Shown: positions 1-11,765 of the stretch, in pieces
Layout: every line of letters begins with the position of its first letter
Numbering within the stretch: position 1 is the stretch's first letter
NCBI GenBank assembly: GCA_013397695.1
Contig: VYZI01000041.1
Span: 954,671 to 1,018,670, forward strand
DNA: 64,000 bases
DNA from: Centropus unirufus
Taxonomy: Eukaryota > Chordata > Aves > Cuculiformes > Centropidae
Reading direction: 5' to 3'
Translations under genes and position numbers: made by a program
The notes under the pieces: model-generated
What the model was told of the DNA's origin: nothing
Seen by the model: only the letters and a program-made list of their open reading frames with translations
Database searches by the model: none

Positions 1-223
1 AAACTTGTTTCCTGTGTTAGTTTCAAAATGTGGCAGAGTAAATATTTGCAGATTCTAGAGTTATTCTTGCACCTCATTCAAATTACGTGAGGAAACAAGG
101 ATTAGTAGTGCTGAAAACAGTCTGAAGAGGTGTATGTGGGGGGAATGGCCTGAAGGAGAAATGGAAGTTTTATGGAGCAGCTAGCCTTGTGTGTAGTTCC
201 AAATATTACTGTTTGTCATTGAT

Positions 224-283
224 ATGTGCAAGTATATGCAAGTTATTGCAAGTGTGTGCAAGTATATGTAAGTTCTTCAAGAA
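224..283. repeat. 30-bp tandem duplication
   Basis: Two adjacent units of 30 bp share the core gtgcaagtatatg, beginning near 226 and 256. The second unit has diverged at its 3' end. It lies in GLS intron and has no evident function. Confidence 0.6.
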
Positions 284-3200
284 TTCTCTAATTATTTATA
301 GGATAAGGGGACAAAGACTTTCCCAAGGAATTCTAACTTTATATTGGGAGCTTTGTATTCATTTCACGTTGGGACAAGAGGCACTGTTAGAGGTGGTTGG
401 CGCTGCGTTGCGGCAGGGGGAGAGGCGGTCTGTGGTCACACTTGAGCTGAAAGGCTTCGTTTTGCAGGCTTCAGAAATTTAGTAGGAAAATCCTCTTTTC
501 TGATCTGTTAACTTTCTGTGGAATAAAGTAATATTGTGGCTTAATCCTGAGGCTGCTTGGAATACCTTCATGGCCTGTCCATCCCTAGAAATGCACAGGG
601 GCAGAACCTCACCAGGTGAGTTTTAAAAGCTGTGAGCAGCCTCAGTGGAGGGGCAGTGATACCAAAGACAAACCCATATTGTTTGGTTTGGGTATTTGTT
701 ATGGCCTCAGTCTAAGTTTTTACTTTTAAAAGTAAATATTTTGCTCACTCTGATGTACCAACTTTTACTTTATTTCATGGGAAACAGAGAAGAGACTTGG
801 TCGCAGAGATGCTGACTTTCAATTGAGATTTCTTTCCCTGCAACATACAGGATACCTCCATACTGAGGAATGATGCTTTAAAGGAAAACTGTGACTACCT
901 TTTTTACTTGAAAAGTGATTTATGGTTGTGGGTTTTTTTCCCAACACTAGCATTGCCGGCAGGCCCTGGAGAGCAAATTCCAGTTTATTGCTAATAACTG
1001 CAAATACAGAAATGGTCAGTTTTTAAAATAACTGATCCTCTCTACTGTCAGAACAGCCACCTGCGTTCCTCTGGTTTATTTTTGTCCTTCTAGGCTCTAC
1101 TTGCATCCTAGGTTTAATTTCAAAGTTGAAGCTTTTTCAATTTTATTTTGAAACTTTACATACAGGGAGAAAGCCTTTGTAAGCTGTGCTTCAGCATAGT
1201 TTGAGTTACAAGTTTAGTGTGTATAAACTGAGGGACCAAAATATTTAATTTGTTCCCTAGGTTGGCTTTTCCCTGGTTTTTATAAGTCACTGCTGCTGAT
1301 TCAGAATTTATATTGGCGTCTTTGATTTCAGGGTGTTTTTTTTCCATTGATTAAAAAAGCATCTAAAAATCTGGATTTTTTCCTGAAGAACAGGCAGAAG
1401 TAGTGCCTTTTACTGCATACTTGGATGATTCCCTTCAGAATCATCAGAAAAAGTAGCACAACAGTGTTACTGGGGAAATGGAATTTGCCTTGCTCTTGGA
1501 GCTTTCACTACTTTGTGCGGCCCCTCTGTGGCTCCTGCAAACCCTTTCCTCCCGTGTTACTGGTTGGCACGTGGCCCTGTGCAAAGATCAGGAGAACGGG
1601 ATGACTTTAGAGTAGTCATCCGAGTACAAAATGTTAATCCACACTCCTGAGAAAAGCAGTCACCTTAGACAGCTTAAAAGTCTATTTTTTGAATTTAGGC
1701 GTTAATCCAGTGCTGAGCTGGATTAGTGAAGGTGGGTGCTGGGAAACAATGGGTGGGAGAGCTCCATGCAGGGCAGCAGCTGCTGCTGGCCATGGGCATG
1801 GAGCCATGGTCTGGGTGTTCCTATGTCAGCGCCACGCAGCTGCCAAGCAGAAGCTTTCAGTGAAGAGACCGTGGCAGAGAAATTATGGAGCTCTTCACAG
1901 TCTCCTCTTTCTCCTGGTCTTGACAACGCGCTGCCAGTTCCGAAATGACATCTGGCAGACTTTTTGGCTAAAGAGGGAGATGGTGCCGCGTGCCCCTCTG
2001 CTGTTGGTGCAGGTGCCAAAGGAGGAGAGCCAAGGTATCGCACTGGCAGCCCTGGGAGGTTTCGGTGCGGTGGGGAGCCATGCCTCAGAGACACGTCAGG
2101 AGAGCTGCTCGGATTTCTCTGTGTTCTGTGCTGGGGAAGAGCTGCACAGCTTTACTGTCCTTTCAGCACGGCTCTTCTACAGCTGGGAGCATTTGTCAGG
2201 AGACTGGATGGCAGCGTCACGCACCAGGAGCCTCGCTTTTATCTGGGAGCTGCTGGGAGAGCCAGGGCAGCAGGACCTGGGCTCACTATGCCAGCTGCTT
2301 GTTGGCAGGGAAGTCCTGAGCTGCAGCAGCTGAAGTTCAGATCCCAGCTTATCCCTGTGCCCCTGCGCACTGCAGGCGAATGTTTGCAACTTTGTCCTTC
2401 CAGACAGTTGTCCAGGAGGGCAGGATTCCCAAAGGAGATGTTGCATCCCATTTTAAGCACAAAATGTGAGATGTGAGAGAAGAGTGGCATCTCTTTTTTT
2501 CTCAACTAGCTCTGCTCTGTCTTCCCCCCCTCAGTGTAGTGTTTGAAGCTCCTCTGTCGGCACGCTGGATCTAGTGCAGAGTAAAATTTAGGTGTGGCAA
2601 AGTTCCTGAGTTTCTCAAGAACCGTATGCATGCAAACGACCTTTTTTCCTTGATATTTTGAGGGTTAACCTCTGGCTTTGTCCCTAAACATCATGTAAAA
2701 AGCATTGGAAAGGTCAGGGGCTTGGTTGGTTATCCTTGTTTGTATTGCCTTCAGCAGCAGCATTATAAACTGGTGGGCTTGACGATTCCTCAGCCACCTG
2801 GAGAAACAGTGAAGCTGGAAATAATATTTTTTTAGACTGTAAATTCTATAATATTTTCCAAGAAACTGGGGAGAAGCGGGGGGAGGAGTGGGGAGTGCTT
2901 TCAGGAAGCAGGACACAGTAGGAAATTAAAATCCAGATTCAGTGACCTTTTCAGCTAAGAGCTTCTCATGGAATTAACCCAGCTCTGAGCTAAATTATTT
3001 TTTTTTCTAAAGGATTTGTTTTCTTTGCATGCACAGCTGTTTGGCTTTTCCCTCCCGAGCCAAGTAAGTAACGGAGCAGAGGCTCACCCTGCTGTGCTGG
3101 AGTCCCTGCAGCAGCGCAGGAGAGAGCACCACAGGGACAGGGACAGCCGGCAGGCACAGGGCATGGGCTGGCACGGCCAGCTGCGTGCCTTTGGTTCCTC

Positions 3201-6200
3201 CTTGAGGTCTGGTTGTTCTGTTTTAGAACTGAGGCACAGGCAGAAGGGACGGGCCCGGAGCAGTTCAGTTCCAGCTCCAGGCCTTGGTTTCCCATCTTGG
3301 TGCTGATAAGGGTAGCAGCTTGCTCTCTGGGAAGTGTTTGGAGAGATCTTGTGTTGCTGGCATTAGAGGCAGACAGTGAGACACGTGCTGTCCTTCCTCG
3401 TTAAAAAAAAAAATCCTCTAAAGCAGTCCGTGTTAAGAGAAGCAATTCTTCGGCATGTATGGGGTTTGCTATTAACCATCCTGAGACTACTGGAGTAACT
3501 CGTGTGGGCTGGATTTGGGTGTGCAGCTCAGCTAGGAGAGACTATTCTGTCACAAATACTCCAGCAAGGCTCTTCCCACATACCCGTCAGGCCTTTCAGA
3601 TAAAGTAGATGTGTTCAAACATCTGTTGCGATAACAAGTGCTTTGAACAGGTTGCTTTCACAGGGAAGTTAAACTTTTTTTTTTTGTTAGCTTTTTCAGG
3701 TTGCTACAACTGAGAAACAAAAAACAAAAGCAAAGCTATCGTGTCTCACCAAGGCGCTCTGACTGTCGGGGGGAGCAGCAAGGCAGAGCCAGGCACTGCC
3801 TGTGTGCTGGGCGCGTGCACCCTGGAATGCCAAGGCAGCCCTGGGGTTCTGCTGGGCTTCCTCCACTGAGGGGCAGTTGGTTTCACATCTGAATCCTGCT
3901 GCTTGCAGGAACCTTCTTGCAAACTTTTAGCAGGACCGGGCTTAGGAATTATTTAAAAAAATGCACTATGAAAGTTTTAGGCTCGGAGTCACTTTAATGC
4001 CCAGTTTTCCTTTGTAACCTTCAATGCTGTAGCTCACTCGGTTTGGGGGTTTGGGTTGGTTTTTTTCCCCTTTTTTTGCCTTTTGCCCCTGTGTTTATCT
4101 GAAATATCTGCCACAATGGTGTGACTTTCTGCTGCTCTGACCACCGAGTGTTTCCTTCCTTCGTCTTGACCTCGGGGTAGCTCTTCAGCAGCTGTGTTGA
4201 TTTTGATTTTTCTTTCTTGCACTGCTCACGTTCTTACCCACCGTGTCACAGGACCGGGAGCTGGAAAGGAGCCTCTGGAGGTCGTGGTCTCATGGCCACC
4301 TCCACCGTAAGGCAGTGCTGTTGCCAGCACCGGGCCGAGTCAATCCTAGCTTCATCCAGCTAAGTCTAAGACCTTCTAACCTGAGGCGAAAATGCAAGGT
4401 GTGTGGTCTTGGGCCTTCTGATCATCTTTAGCGTTGGGTGCCAGAAATATTCCTGCGCGGCCTTTTCCCTGCTGGTTTCACCACTTGGATAACAAGGATT
4501 ATATCCAGCACTTGGGAAGGGGCATTGTACAAAAAGGGTTTCATCGTAGCTAAGTGAGTAGTGCTTGGTATTTCTGGCATGACGACAGGAGAGCTGGAAA
4601 GTTCCCCTGGAATGGGGCATGAAGGTTTTATCTCCTATTTGACAAAAAGGGGAACAGTTTTCGCTCTGGGTTTGATCCAGCCCATGGATGGCAAGGGACT
4701 CAATTCCTTCCCCTTCTATTAATTTATCATAGTTAAGGAATTCTGTGCAGTAGAAAAAAGATAATTCAGGGCTGTCAGGTTAAAGGAAAACTTCCTGTTT
4801 CTGAAGATCAGGGCAGAAATGTGTTCATCAGTGCAGTTGTCAGAAGGTAGCGGGTAGGAAGTTATTTTCATACTGTAATATTTTCTCAATGTGAATGATA
4901 ACCTCTTACATGATGGTTCAACATATATGCTACTTATTTAATATTCTCTTGAAAGCGAAGGAATATTCCAGAGCATGCTCGTGGAAACTGTATATTCTTA
5001 CTTTGAATCACAAATGCATTTTGTACTTGCAGATTTTTTAAGTTTTATTCTTGAATTACTTTTCAGTCCATTTTTGTTGTTTATGGAGGCCATTTGAGCA
5101 ATTTCATTTCATACCTTGTAAAATTTGCTAATTTTTTGGCCTAGCCTATTCTGATGATGGAGTCGGGTGCAGTTAGAGTCTAGGTGTGTTTTGTTGCTAG
5201 CAAATCCAACCTAATTCTTCCATAAAATCATTAAAGTCTCAACCCGCTATGGGGGTTTGTTTCAGCTGTGATGGCTACAGTCTGTCTGCTGTTTTCCATC
5301 TTGAGTTTATTCCTTAAGAGTTTTGGATAATGGCATTGCCATAATTATCCTGCTGCATTTGTTTTTTCTTCTCCTTTTTATAGCGTATTTCCTTTACTGC
5401 TGTACAGACAGCAGTCATATTTCATCTCTAATTTCTTTGTAGTGAACTAAACAAGAAAAGGTGTATTTCTTTCTGTCTGGACTTGAATTTCTTTTTGTTT
5501 TCATCCATCTACAAGTTCAGTTCATGATAATGGGAACATGGGTTTTACATTATTTATCTTGAGAAAGCTTTAACCTTTCCCAGATTGTGGAGAGAGATGG
5601 CACGAGGTGGTTGTGTTAGAAAGCCTCGGGAACCTCTAAATTACTTTTTGACACATTATAAGAAAATGAAGAGGGCTCCTTAGCACAATGCTCAGCTAAA
5701 TCCTTGGCCCCAGATGCAAGTGGAAGTTTTTCCTTCTAAGGAAGGAATATGTGTTATTTTTATTTTATTATTTTAATATCATTTGCATTTCCCAGAAGCA
5801 TAAAGAAGCCCAGTCAAAGATATCAGTTACCTCTGGCGTGGTGTTTATTGATGAGAATGCCCTCTGCTCATCCTAAATCCTGGAAAAAGGGGCTGTGCAC
5901 AGCACCTGCTGGATGTAAAGTGCCTGAGAGCAGCCCGCCTAGTCTGCTGGCAGTGCACAAGAGGGAGAGCAAAGCTCAACCTTTCAGCAAGGAGAGCCCC
6001 CGAATCATCCCGATAAATAAACCGCCCTTGCGTGCCTGCGTCGAGGTACTCTGCAGCCCGATGTCTACAAGAGGTGGACGCTGTTTTTTGAGATATTAAT
6101 ATTTTGGTGTGGCTGTGGTAGGAGAGCTTGTGGGCGTTTGCTGCACTTTGCAGGTCTTGCTGCTGGGGTTCTCTGTGTCCGCAGCAGCTGGGAGCTCACC

Positions 6201-7760
6201 CCAGCAAGGATGGGACGCAGCATCCTTGCAGGGGGCCGGCGAGGGTTTGTGCCCATGCCCTGTAGCTGCAGGGACTGGAGAGGAGGCCAGCCCCGCTGCA
6301 GGGGGAAAGGGTTTTAGGGGAGGCTTGGCTCAGCCAGGAACAGCTTGTTCTGCATCCCCAGCAAAGCCCACACTGCTGTGCTCTAGGGTTCCTGGTTGCT
6401 GGTTTTCTTGTCTTTCAGAAGCTCTAAGCAAATTTTCACAGGAGGAACAGAATCACTTCAGGCTTCTGTGACGGTTGCGACAAGGGTCTGGGAAATGATC
6501 TCAGCTTTTCCAGCGTTTAAGTTGAGCTGGGTGTGTTGGGGGGCCGTGGGAGCCTGTCAGGTTTAGAAGCAGCCTGGGGGTTACTGAGGGATGGAGACGT
6601 GCAGGGGCTGCCGAATGGGGGGTCTCACGGGTGCAAGGCTCCTGCGCCTGGTGAGCCCCATGGGGCCAGCTGAAACGTGGCCCAGAGAGGCTGGGGAAGC
6701 TGGAGGAAGGAGTGGGGCTCTGTTTGTGTCCTGGCTCTGCCTCTTTACTTCAGACTCTCTTTGTGTCAGCGCAGATTTGAGGTGTACGGAAGAACAAGCA
6801 GTTCCACCACCTCAGTTTCTAAGAGGTGCAGGCGCTGGCTGATCTGTGGCCCCTGTGTAGACCAGTGTTTGTGCAGGCTCTGTGGGCTTGCTTGCGGGTG
6901 GTGATGGTTTTGTTTGTTTTTCCTACTTAATGCAGCATCGGTTTTCTCCTTTCTCTCTGTTACTTGGCTGGTGGTGGTGACACAACTTCGTAGCCTCAAC
7001 ATTGGAAGCAACACAGCATTTAGAAAGTTTACTGGAAACTGCCTAGAGGTGTCCATAGCTGTCCATGAAAGAAACAGAGGTGGGCTGCTCAAAGCCATCT
7101 ATCTTGTTGATTCAGGCTCTCATTAAAACTTTAGGGTTATTATAGCCCAGTTTGTGTAAAAAATGCGCATGGGATGAAGTTGGTAGCCTAACAGTGTGGT
7201 TTCTTACTCGTTAATACAGCTGAGAAAAGCGCTGCTTGCCTGAGACATTGCCTATGCTATTTGGTCTTAATCCTACTTTTGTCTGCCTTGAAACCTTGCT
7301 TTTCTTGAAAGTTGTTCATTATGTGATAGAATTGCTCAAAATTGTTTATTTGGGGAAAGTCTCTGTATTAGATGTATGCAAGGAAAGTCTGTGATACAAA
7401 GCCAAACTGGTAGCACGCCCTCTCTTCTGCTGTTTCTCTTACTATTAGAAGTTTCCTCTCTGTGAAAAAAAACCCCATTGCTGTTCCAGGATGAGTTTGT
7501 CTTACCAGATGTTTATGGCTTGTGAATTGTGCAAAGTGAGGTTGTCTTTGTAATTCAATACTCTCTGTCACGGGGCAATCAAAGGGGGAAATGCAGTTTG
7601 CCCATAGAGCAAGGCTCTTTTCTGTTTTATAATTCTTTTGTTGTCCCTGTGACTTCGACCTTGGAAAGAATTACATACCAGTTACTGGTGGCAAAGTATG
7701 CAGGAGCGAGTGCTGCCAGTGTATTACACTGTCCTGCAAATCCTGGCCACCCCCTTCCCC

Positions 7761-7793
7761 TTTATCCCCTTCCTGGCTAGGGAAGGGGATAAA
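7761..7793. repeat. Perfect 13-bp hairpin upstream of GLS KGA exon
   Basis: The left arm tttatccccttcc (7761-7773) is the exact reverse complement of the right arm ggaaggggataaa (7781-7793), with a 7-nt loop. It ends 116 nt before the splice-acceptor-proximal exon at 7910. A role in splicing is only inference. Confidence 0.75.
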
Positions 7794-7909
7794 ATCAACC
7801 GGCTCACAAGCACTGGAATGACTGGCTACACCGGGCTTTTCTGGGATTTCCATTTGCTTTCTTTTTGAGGGGAGAAGGTGAATAAACGGGCCTTCGTCTC
7901 TCTCTGTAG

Positions 7910-7971
7910 GTGAAGTCTGTGATAAATCTGCTGTTTGCTGCCTACACGGGGGATGTGTCTGCACTCCGGAG
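7910..7971 (+). CDS. GLS: GLS KGA coding exon 1 in window
   Basis: 62 nt in frame as VKSVINLLFAAYTGDVSALR plus a split arginine codon. The acceptor is ctctgtag, the donor is gtaaaa at 7972. This is the first exon specific to the KGA form. It begins at a codon boundary, so the shared upstream exon should end in phase 0. Confidence 0.95.
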
Positions 7972-9597
7972 GTAAAAACCGGGACAGGGTTGGGAACAGG
8001 AAAGCTGCTTGCTTGTTTTGTTGTGGTTCCCTTATGAATGTGCTCTGCGTCCGTGGTGGGGACATCCAAGCTACAGTGGAGACTGTGTTCACCTAAACAA
8101 TAAAAGCCCTCGACCCTAAACATCAAAATGTCCTCCTCACACTATCCTGAAATCCTGTTGTTTTCCTTTCCTTTCGATCGTTCTTCTTAACCTGTCATTT
8201 TATAGTGATGGCAGGAAATGCAAGCTGTACCCTGGCCTCCTCTGTAATTCTGTTCTGAAACTGACACAAAAAAATCCCACTGTTGTTGGAGAGGTGGGGA
8301 AATCTGCCTTTGCTTTCTAACTCTGGAGTGGAATCTGGCCACATAATAATAATAACAAGAGACTAAATAAACATGGTAAAGTGATTAGAACATACCTGGA
8401 CGTATTCAGTGGCTGGAAAACTGTATGTAGTGTAGCTCTGCTGTCCCAGAGCACCACAGTGTGATGAAAACTCTCCCAATGCTGTAATGGTGGTTGGGAT
8501 TTTTAGACTTTAGAGTCCTTCCTGGCATAAATTTACTTTGCCTTATATGACTTGTCCCTGTTAGATTTTTCAAATCAGATGAGAAAATCAAGGCCCTACC
8601 TTATATTTAGCGCCAAAGCAGTAAGGGCCCTTTTTGTTATAATAGAAGGCACGATGTGCTCTTGATCCTGATAATGTTGTCTTGCAGCAGATCTTTCACC
8701 ATTCTAGAGCAGGGGCATTGTTCCGCTCGAGTTTTGCAACTTGTTTTGATTATGTAAGTCTTCTCTGTAATAATTTTGGGGGCCGTTATGGGTTTGGTTT
8801 TTTTTTTTCCAGATTTGCTCTGTCAGGGATGGATATGGAACAAAGAGACTATGACTCACGGACAGCCCTGCATGTAGCAGCTGCAGAAGGTAGTGTGTCC
8901 TGCCTGGGTGGTTTGCTATCTGTTAATGGCCTGTGGTCCATGCTGCCACTCTCCATCTATCTATACCTGCCTTTTAAAATCTGTATCTATAGATGTATAC
9001 GCATAGATACCTGTAAGCGTGTACACTCACTATCCTGTTGGGTTTTGTTGGTTTTTTTTTTACAGGACATGTGGACGTTGTTAAATTTCTACTGGAAGCA
9101 TGCAAAGTGAATCCTTTCCCCAAAGACAGGTGAGTGGTTTCCTTGCCAGTTTGGAGGAGAGGTTACTGATCAGAGTGGAATGCATTGAGCCAGTTTGCTG
9201 CAGCGGAAGGAACAGGATCCTACTGGTTCTCTGCAGGTTCTGCAGGGTGAGCCGGAATGAAAAATGAATCGTTAGAACCATTATTTAAAAGGCTGTGCTC
9301 AGGTTATGAAGTATTTTCACAGTTGCTGAGCTTGGTGTGGTCTGTGTGCTATCAGCCCAGTATGGCAAGAAGTAGAGCTTTGGTGCTTTTGGCTCTGTAC
9401 GTCCATGCTGATCTTAGAAATCCTGTGCTGCTTCTTGTAGGTGGAATAACACTCCTATGGATGAAGCTTTACATTTTGGACACCATGATGTGTTTAAAAT
9501 TCTTCAAGAATATCAGGTCCAGTACACACCATCAGAGGATACCAACAATGGGAAGGAGAACCGAACGGTTCATAAAAATCTCGATGGCTTGCTATAA
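7910..9597 (+). CDS. GLS: Glutaminase, kidney-type (KGA isoform), C-terminal four coding exons (partial gene)
   Basis: GLS encodes phosphate-activated mitochondrial glutaminase, which hydrolyses glutamine to glutamate and ammonia. Only the 3' end is in the window. Four exons (7910-7971, 8813-8889, 9066-9129, 9441-9597) join in frame to encode about 119 residues starting VKSVINLLFAAYTGDV and ending in NLDGLL before TAA. They contain ankyrin-type motifs (DYDSRTALHVAAAEGH, then TPMDEALHFGHHDVFKIL). This is the tail specific to the long KGA splice form; the catalytic domain lies upstream, outside the window. Every junction has GT-AG ends and all phases agree. The gene converges on STAT1, as in other vertebrates. 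Identification rests on near-identity to the remembered vertebrate KGA tail. Confidence 0.96.
8813..8889 (+). CDS. GLS: GLS KGA coding exon 2 in window
   Basis: 77 nt encoding FALSGMDMEQRDYDSRTALH and onward to AAAEG, the first clear ankyrin repeat. A run of ten T precedes the ccag acceptor. The donor gtagtg is weaker than consensus. The last G joins GA of the next exon to make glycine. Confidence 0.95.
9066..9129 (+). CDS. GLS: GLS KGA coding exon 3 in window
   Basis: 64 nt encoding HVDVVKFLLEACKVNPFPKD plus a split arginine codon, the second half of the ankyrin repeat. The acceptor is ttttacag and the donor gtgagt is consensus. Confidence 0.95.
9441..9597 (+). CDS. GLS: GLS KGA terminal coding exon with stop
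   Basis: 157 nt beginning WNNTPMDEALHFGHHDVFKI and ending HKNLDGLL, with TAA at 9595-9597. It holds the last ankyrin motif and the polar C-terminal tail. The acceptor is tcttgtag. The same exon continues into the 3' UTR. Confidence 0.96.
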
Positions 9598-9805
9598 TCA
9601 CCTTCAGCTAGATCCTAAGAATCGAGTCACTTACCTGTTTAATTGTGGTATACATAAGTAATGAAGAGCGTGTGTGTTTCTATCTGATAGTGGTATATAT
9701 TTTACAGAAGTCTGTTACTTCAGTGTTATGTTACAGGAGTTTCTATACGCACAGGACAAATCCAATCTCTCAAAAGAAACAAAACCAACTAAGAATCTCC
9801 CTCCA

Positions 9806-9812
9806 TAATGTG
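9806..9812 (+). promoter_or_regulatory. miR-23 seed match in GLS 3' UTR
   Basis: AATGTGA is the exact complement of positions 2-8 of the miR-23a/b seed. It sits 209 nt after the GLS stop. Mammalian GLS is an established miR-23a/b target. A 7-mer can occur by chance, so function here is inference. Confidence 0.4.
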
Positions 9813-11211
9813 AGCAATATTACCTCATGCTGCATATAATTGATGTATAAAAATATTTCGCTGTTGTTGGCTTTACTGTGCACTACCTAATTTATTTTTG
9901 TGTTCTATGTGAACTCTAGTCTGTGGTCAGGAATTTTTCTGCTGAGTTTTTGTTTCTATAGCCCTCTGTTTCCAGTATGGCCGAGGAGAGCCAGAGTACT
10001 GTCAGGTATGAGTGTCCGTGAGGTTTTTCAGAAGCTGAGCGTGCTGATGTAGCTTTAGGCTGGGTGTGTTAAGTATGGATCTGCACTTACCTTTGGGAAA
10101 AAAAATTAAAGAAAAAAAATTCCACAGAACCTTGTTTACATGATATAAATATCAACAGAGTATAGAGGTGACCGTTGTCAATGGTCTAGGCTTGTTAGTA
10201 GAGATAGTCTTGTTGGGGAATCAGTTTTAAGGTTTCTTTGACCAAATGGGTAGGGGAATGTGACTTGTAACATCAAACAGTGTTTGGTGGGGTGATTGTT
10301 TTTGTCTTGGAGGCGTTCCCTTTGTTTCGCCTCCCTCCTCTCTCTCCATGTTCAGCTGCTAAAGTACTTCCCCACCAGTGGGGAAAGCGGGTGCTTCCAC
10401 TCTATGCAGTTGTGTTCCTTGCGGGTTTATTTGCACTACAGCAAGCCTTGACAAGCTGCAAACCCCCCTTTTGGCTCCCAGGTGGTGTCCTTGGTGGTTG
10501 TGCCAGGAGCCCGTGGGGGGAATGGGAGTGTGTGAAAGGCGAAGTACTAAACCAAATATTACGTGTAAATCTGGCTCAATTTAGGCTTGTGAAAGGAACA
10601 CAGATGGAGTGAAACAGCTTTAAGGAGCATAGAGCCAATCAATGCATGAGCAGAGTGGGAGATAAGCCAAATTTTTGGTTATGTTCTTTTCTTGCTCTCC
10701 CATCGACCAGGGAATAGGATCATGCATCAGTGGGATTGCACTGGTGTAGAACAGGAGTTCAGCACCTGGAGCACAAGCAGGCCATGCCTTTTGTGGCAAA
10801 CGGTGGCATTTCTTGTCTTGCCAGCTCGACGTGTGCCCCCTCCTGGCAAATGTCGATGCAGATATTTGTGGCTTGCAGTACAACGTCACGGCAGTTCCCT
10901 GTCCCATGTGCAATTGCTTCTGCCAATCCTATGGCATAAAACCTCAAAAGCGAGCAGTCACCTAACGTGAAGAGTTTGAGATTCACGAAACACCACAGTT
11001 ATTGGACGCAGGCAAGAATTTTAGCACAAGAATTTTAGGCAAAACATTGTTTAGCACATAGAAAGGGAGATGGTGCACAAGAGTTGTGTGAATGGCTATT
11101 TGTATCCTAGCACATAGCGTACACGTCATTAGTAGGGCTCAAAGTTCATATTTTTTCATTTAGGCACTAAAATAATTCTTTAATACTGCCCGAATTCTTT
11201 CTAGAGTGGCC

Positions 11212-11322
11212 CAAGCACTTTATAAAGATGATCTGAACCGCGTTATCCTCCTTTTGCAAATGAGTCCATTCGGCACAGAAAGAAGTAACTTGTCCAGAGT
11301 GACCCAGCAGGTCAAGCTAGTC
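11212..11322 (+). mobile_element. Decayed MIR-like (CORE-SINE) fragment
   Basis: The segment reads like the 3' half of the MIR consensus in order: a gcactttata motif, then ttatcctccttttgcaaatgag, then ggcacagaaag, agtaacttgtccagagt and gacccagcag. These match the familiar MIR blocks for GCACTTTA, TTTTACAGATGAG, GGCACAGAGAG, AAGTAACTTGCCCAAGGT and CACACAGC. It is heavily diverged, as expected for an ancient amniote SINE. The call is from memory of the consensus, not an alignment. Confidence 0.6.
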
Positions 11323-11715
11323 GAGACTAAATCCTCTCCTGTAAGGTTTCTGTTCAGTCTCCTCGATGAGCCATGCTGCCTCCCCGTGGGGAGGACAGAC
11401 CTCATGGAAGAGTGCTTGATACTCATTCCAAGCAGCAACTGCCTTCTCGCGCATGAAATCGTGGAAGGGTCTGAAAGTCTAAAGCCCTGCAATCACATTG
11501 TGAAGCTGGCTGGCGTGGTTATCAAACACTTTTTCTCAAGAATCTTGCTGTTCTTGGGCTTTTTTTTTGTTTTTTTAAACCCCTTCTTCTTTTCTGAAGA
11601 TCAGCTGTTCTGAAAGCTTTAAACCCATTCCTTTAATGTCCTGTGTCACAACCACCTTCGTTCTAATCAAGCACTAAATGAAATGGCCTCTGGCTCTTTA
11701 TTGATCACACTGGCT

Positions 11716-11765
11716 GTTATAAGTAATTTGTATTTAAATTTATTGGAACCCAAATTACTTATAAC
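11716..11765. repeat. Perfect 15-bp inverted repeat (hairpin) in GLS 3' UTR
   Basis: gttataagtaatttg at 11716-11730 is exactly complementary to caaattacttataac at 11751-11765, with a 20-nt AT-rich loop. Both arms are flanked by related actggc sequence. It could be an RNA structure in the GLS transcript or the remains of a small inverted-repeat transposon. Confidence 0.8.

Larger units (their letters stand above)
1..7909 (+). other. GLS: GLS intron upstream of the KGA-specific exons; no exon recognised
   Basis: This stretch lies 5' of the first recognisable GLS exon, whose acceptor is at 7908-7909, so I read it as intron. I looked for the exon ending in the conserved residues just before VKSVINLL and for the short GAC-isoform exon and recognised neither; they may lie left of the window. 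Several GC-richer patches (about 1.7-2.4, 3.0-3.3 and 5.9-6.9 kb) carry open frames of 100-214 codons, but these overlap in several frames on both strands and resemble no family I know. Contents worth noting are a 30-bp tandem duplication near 224-283 and a 13-bp hairpin at 7761-7793. Confidence 0.6.

Noticed and set aside
1689..2333. 214-codon open frame, with five other overlapping frames, in the GLS intron
   Set aside because: Multiple frames on both strands are open at once, none has a known motif, and no exon-like splice structure or conserved protein segment is visible.
8682..9110. Continuous 142-codon open frame covering a GLS exon
   Set aside because: Only 8813-8889 is coding; the rest is intron that happens to be open. 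The conserved protein jumps across introns to the neighbouring exons.
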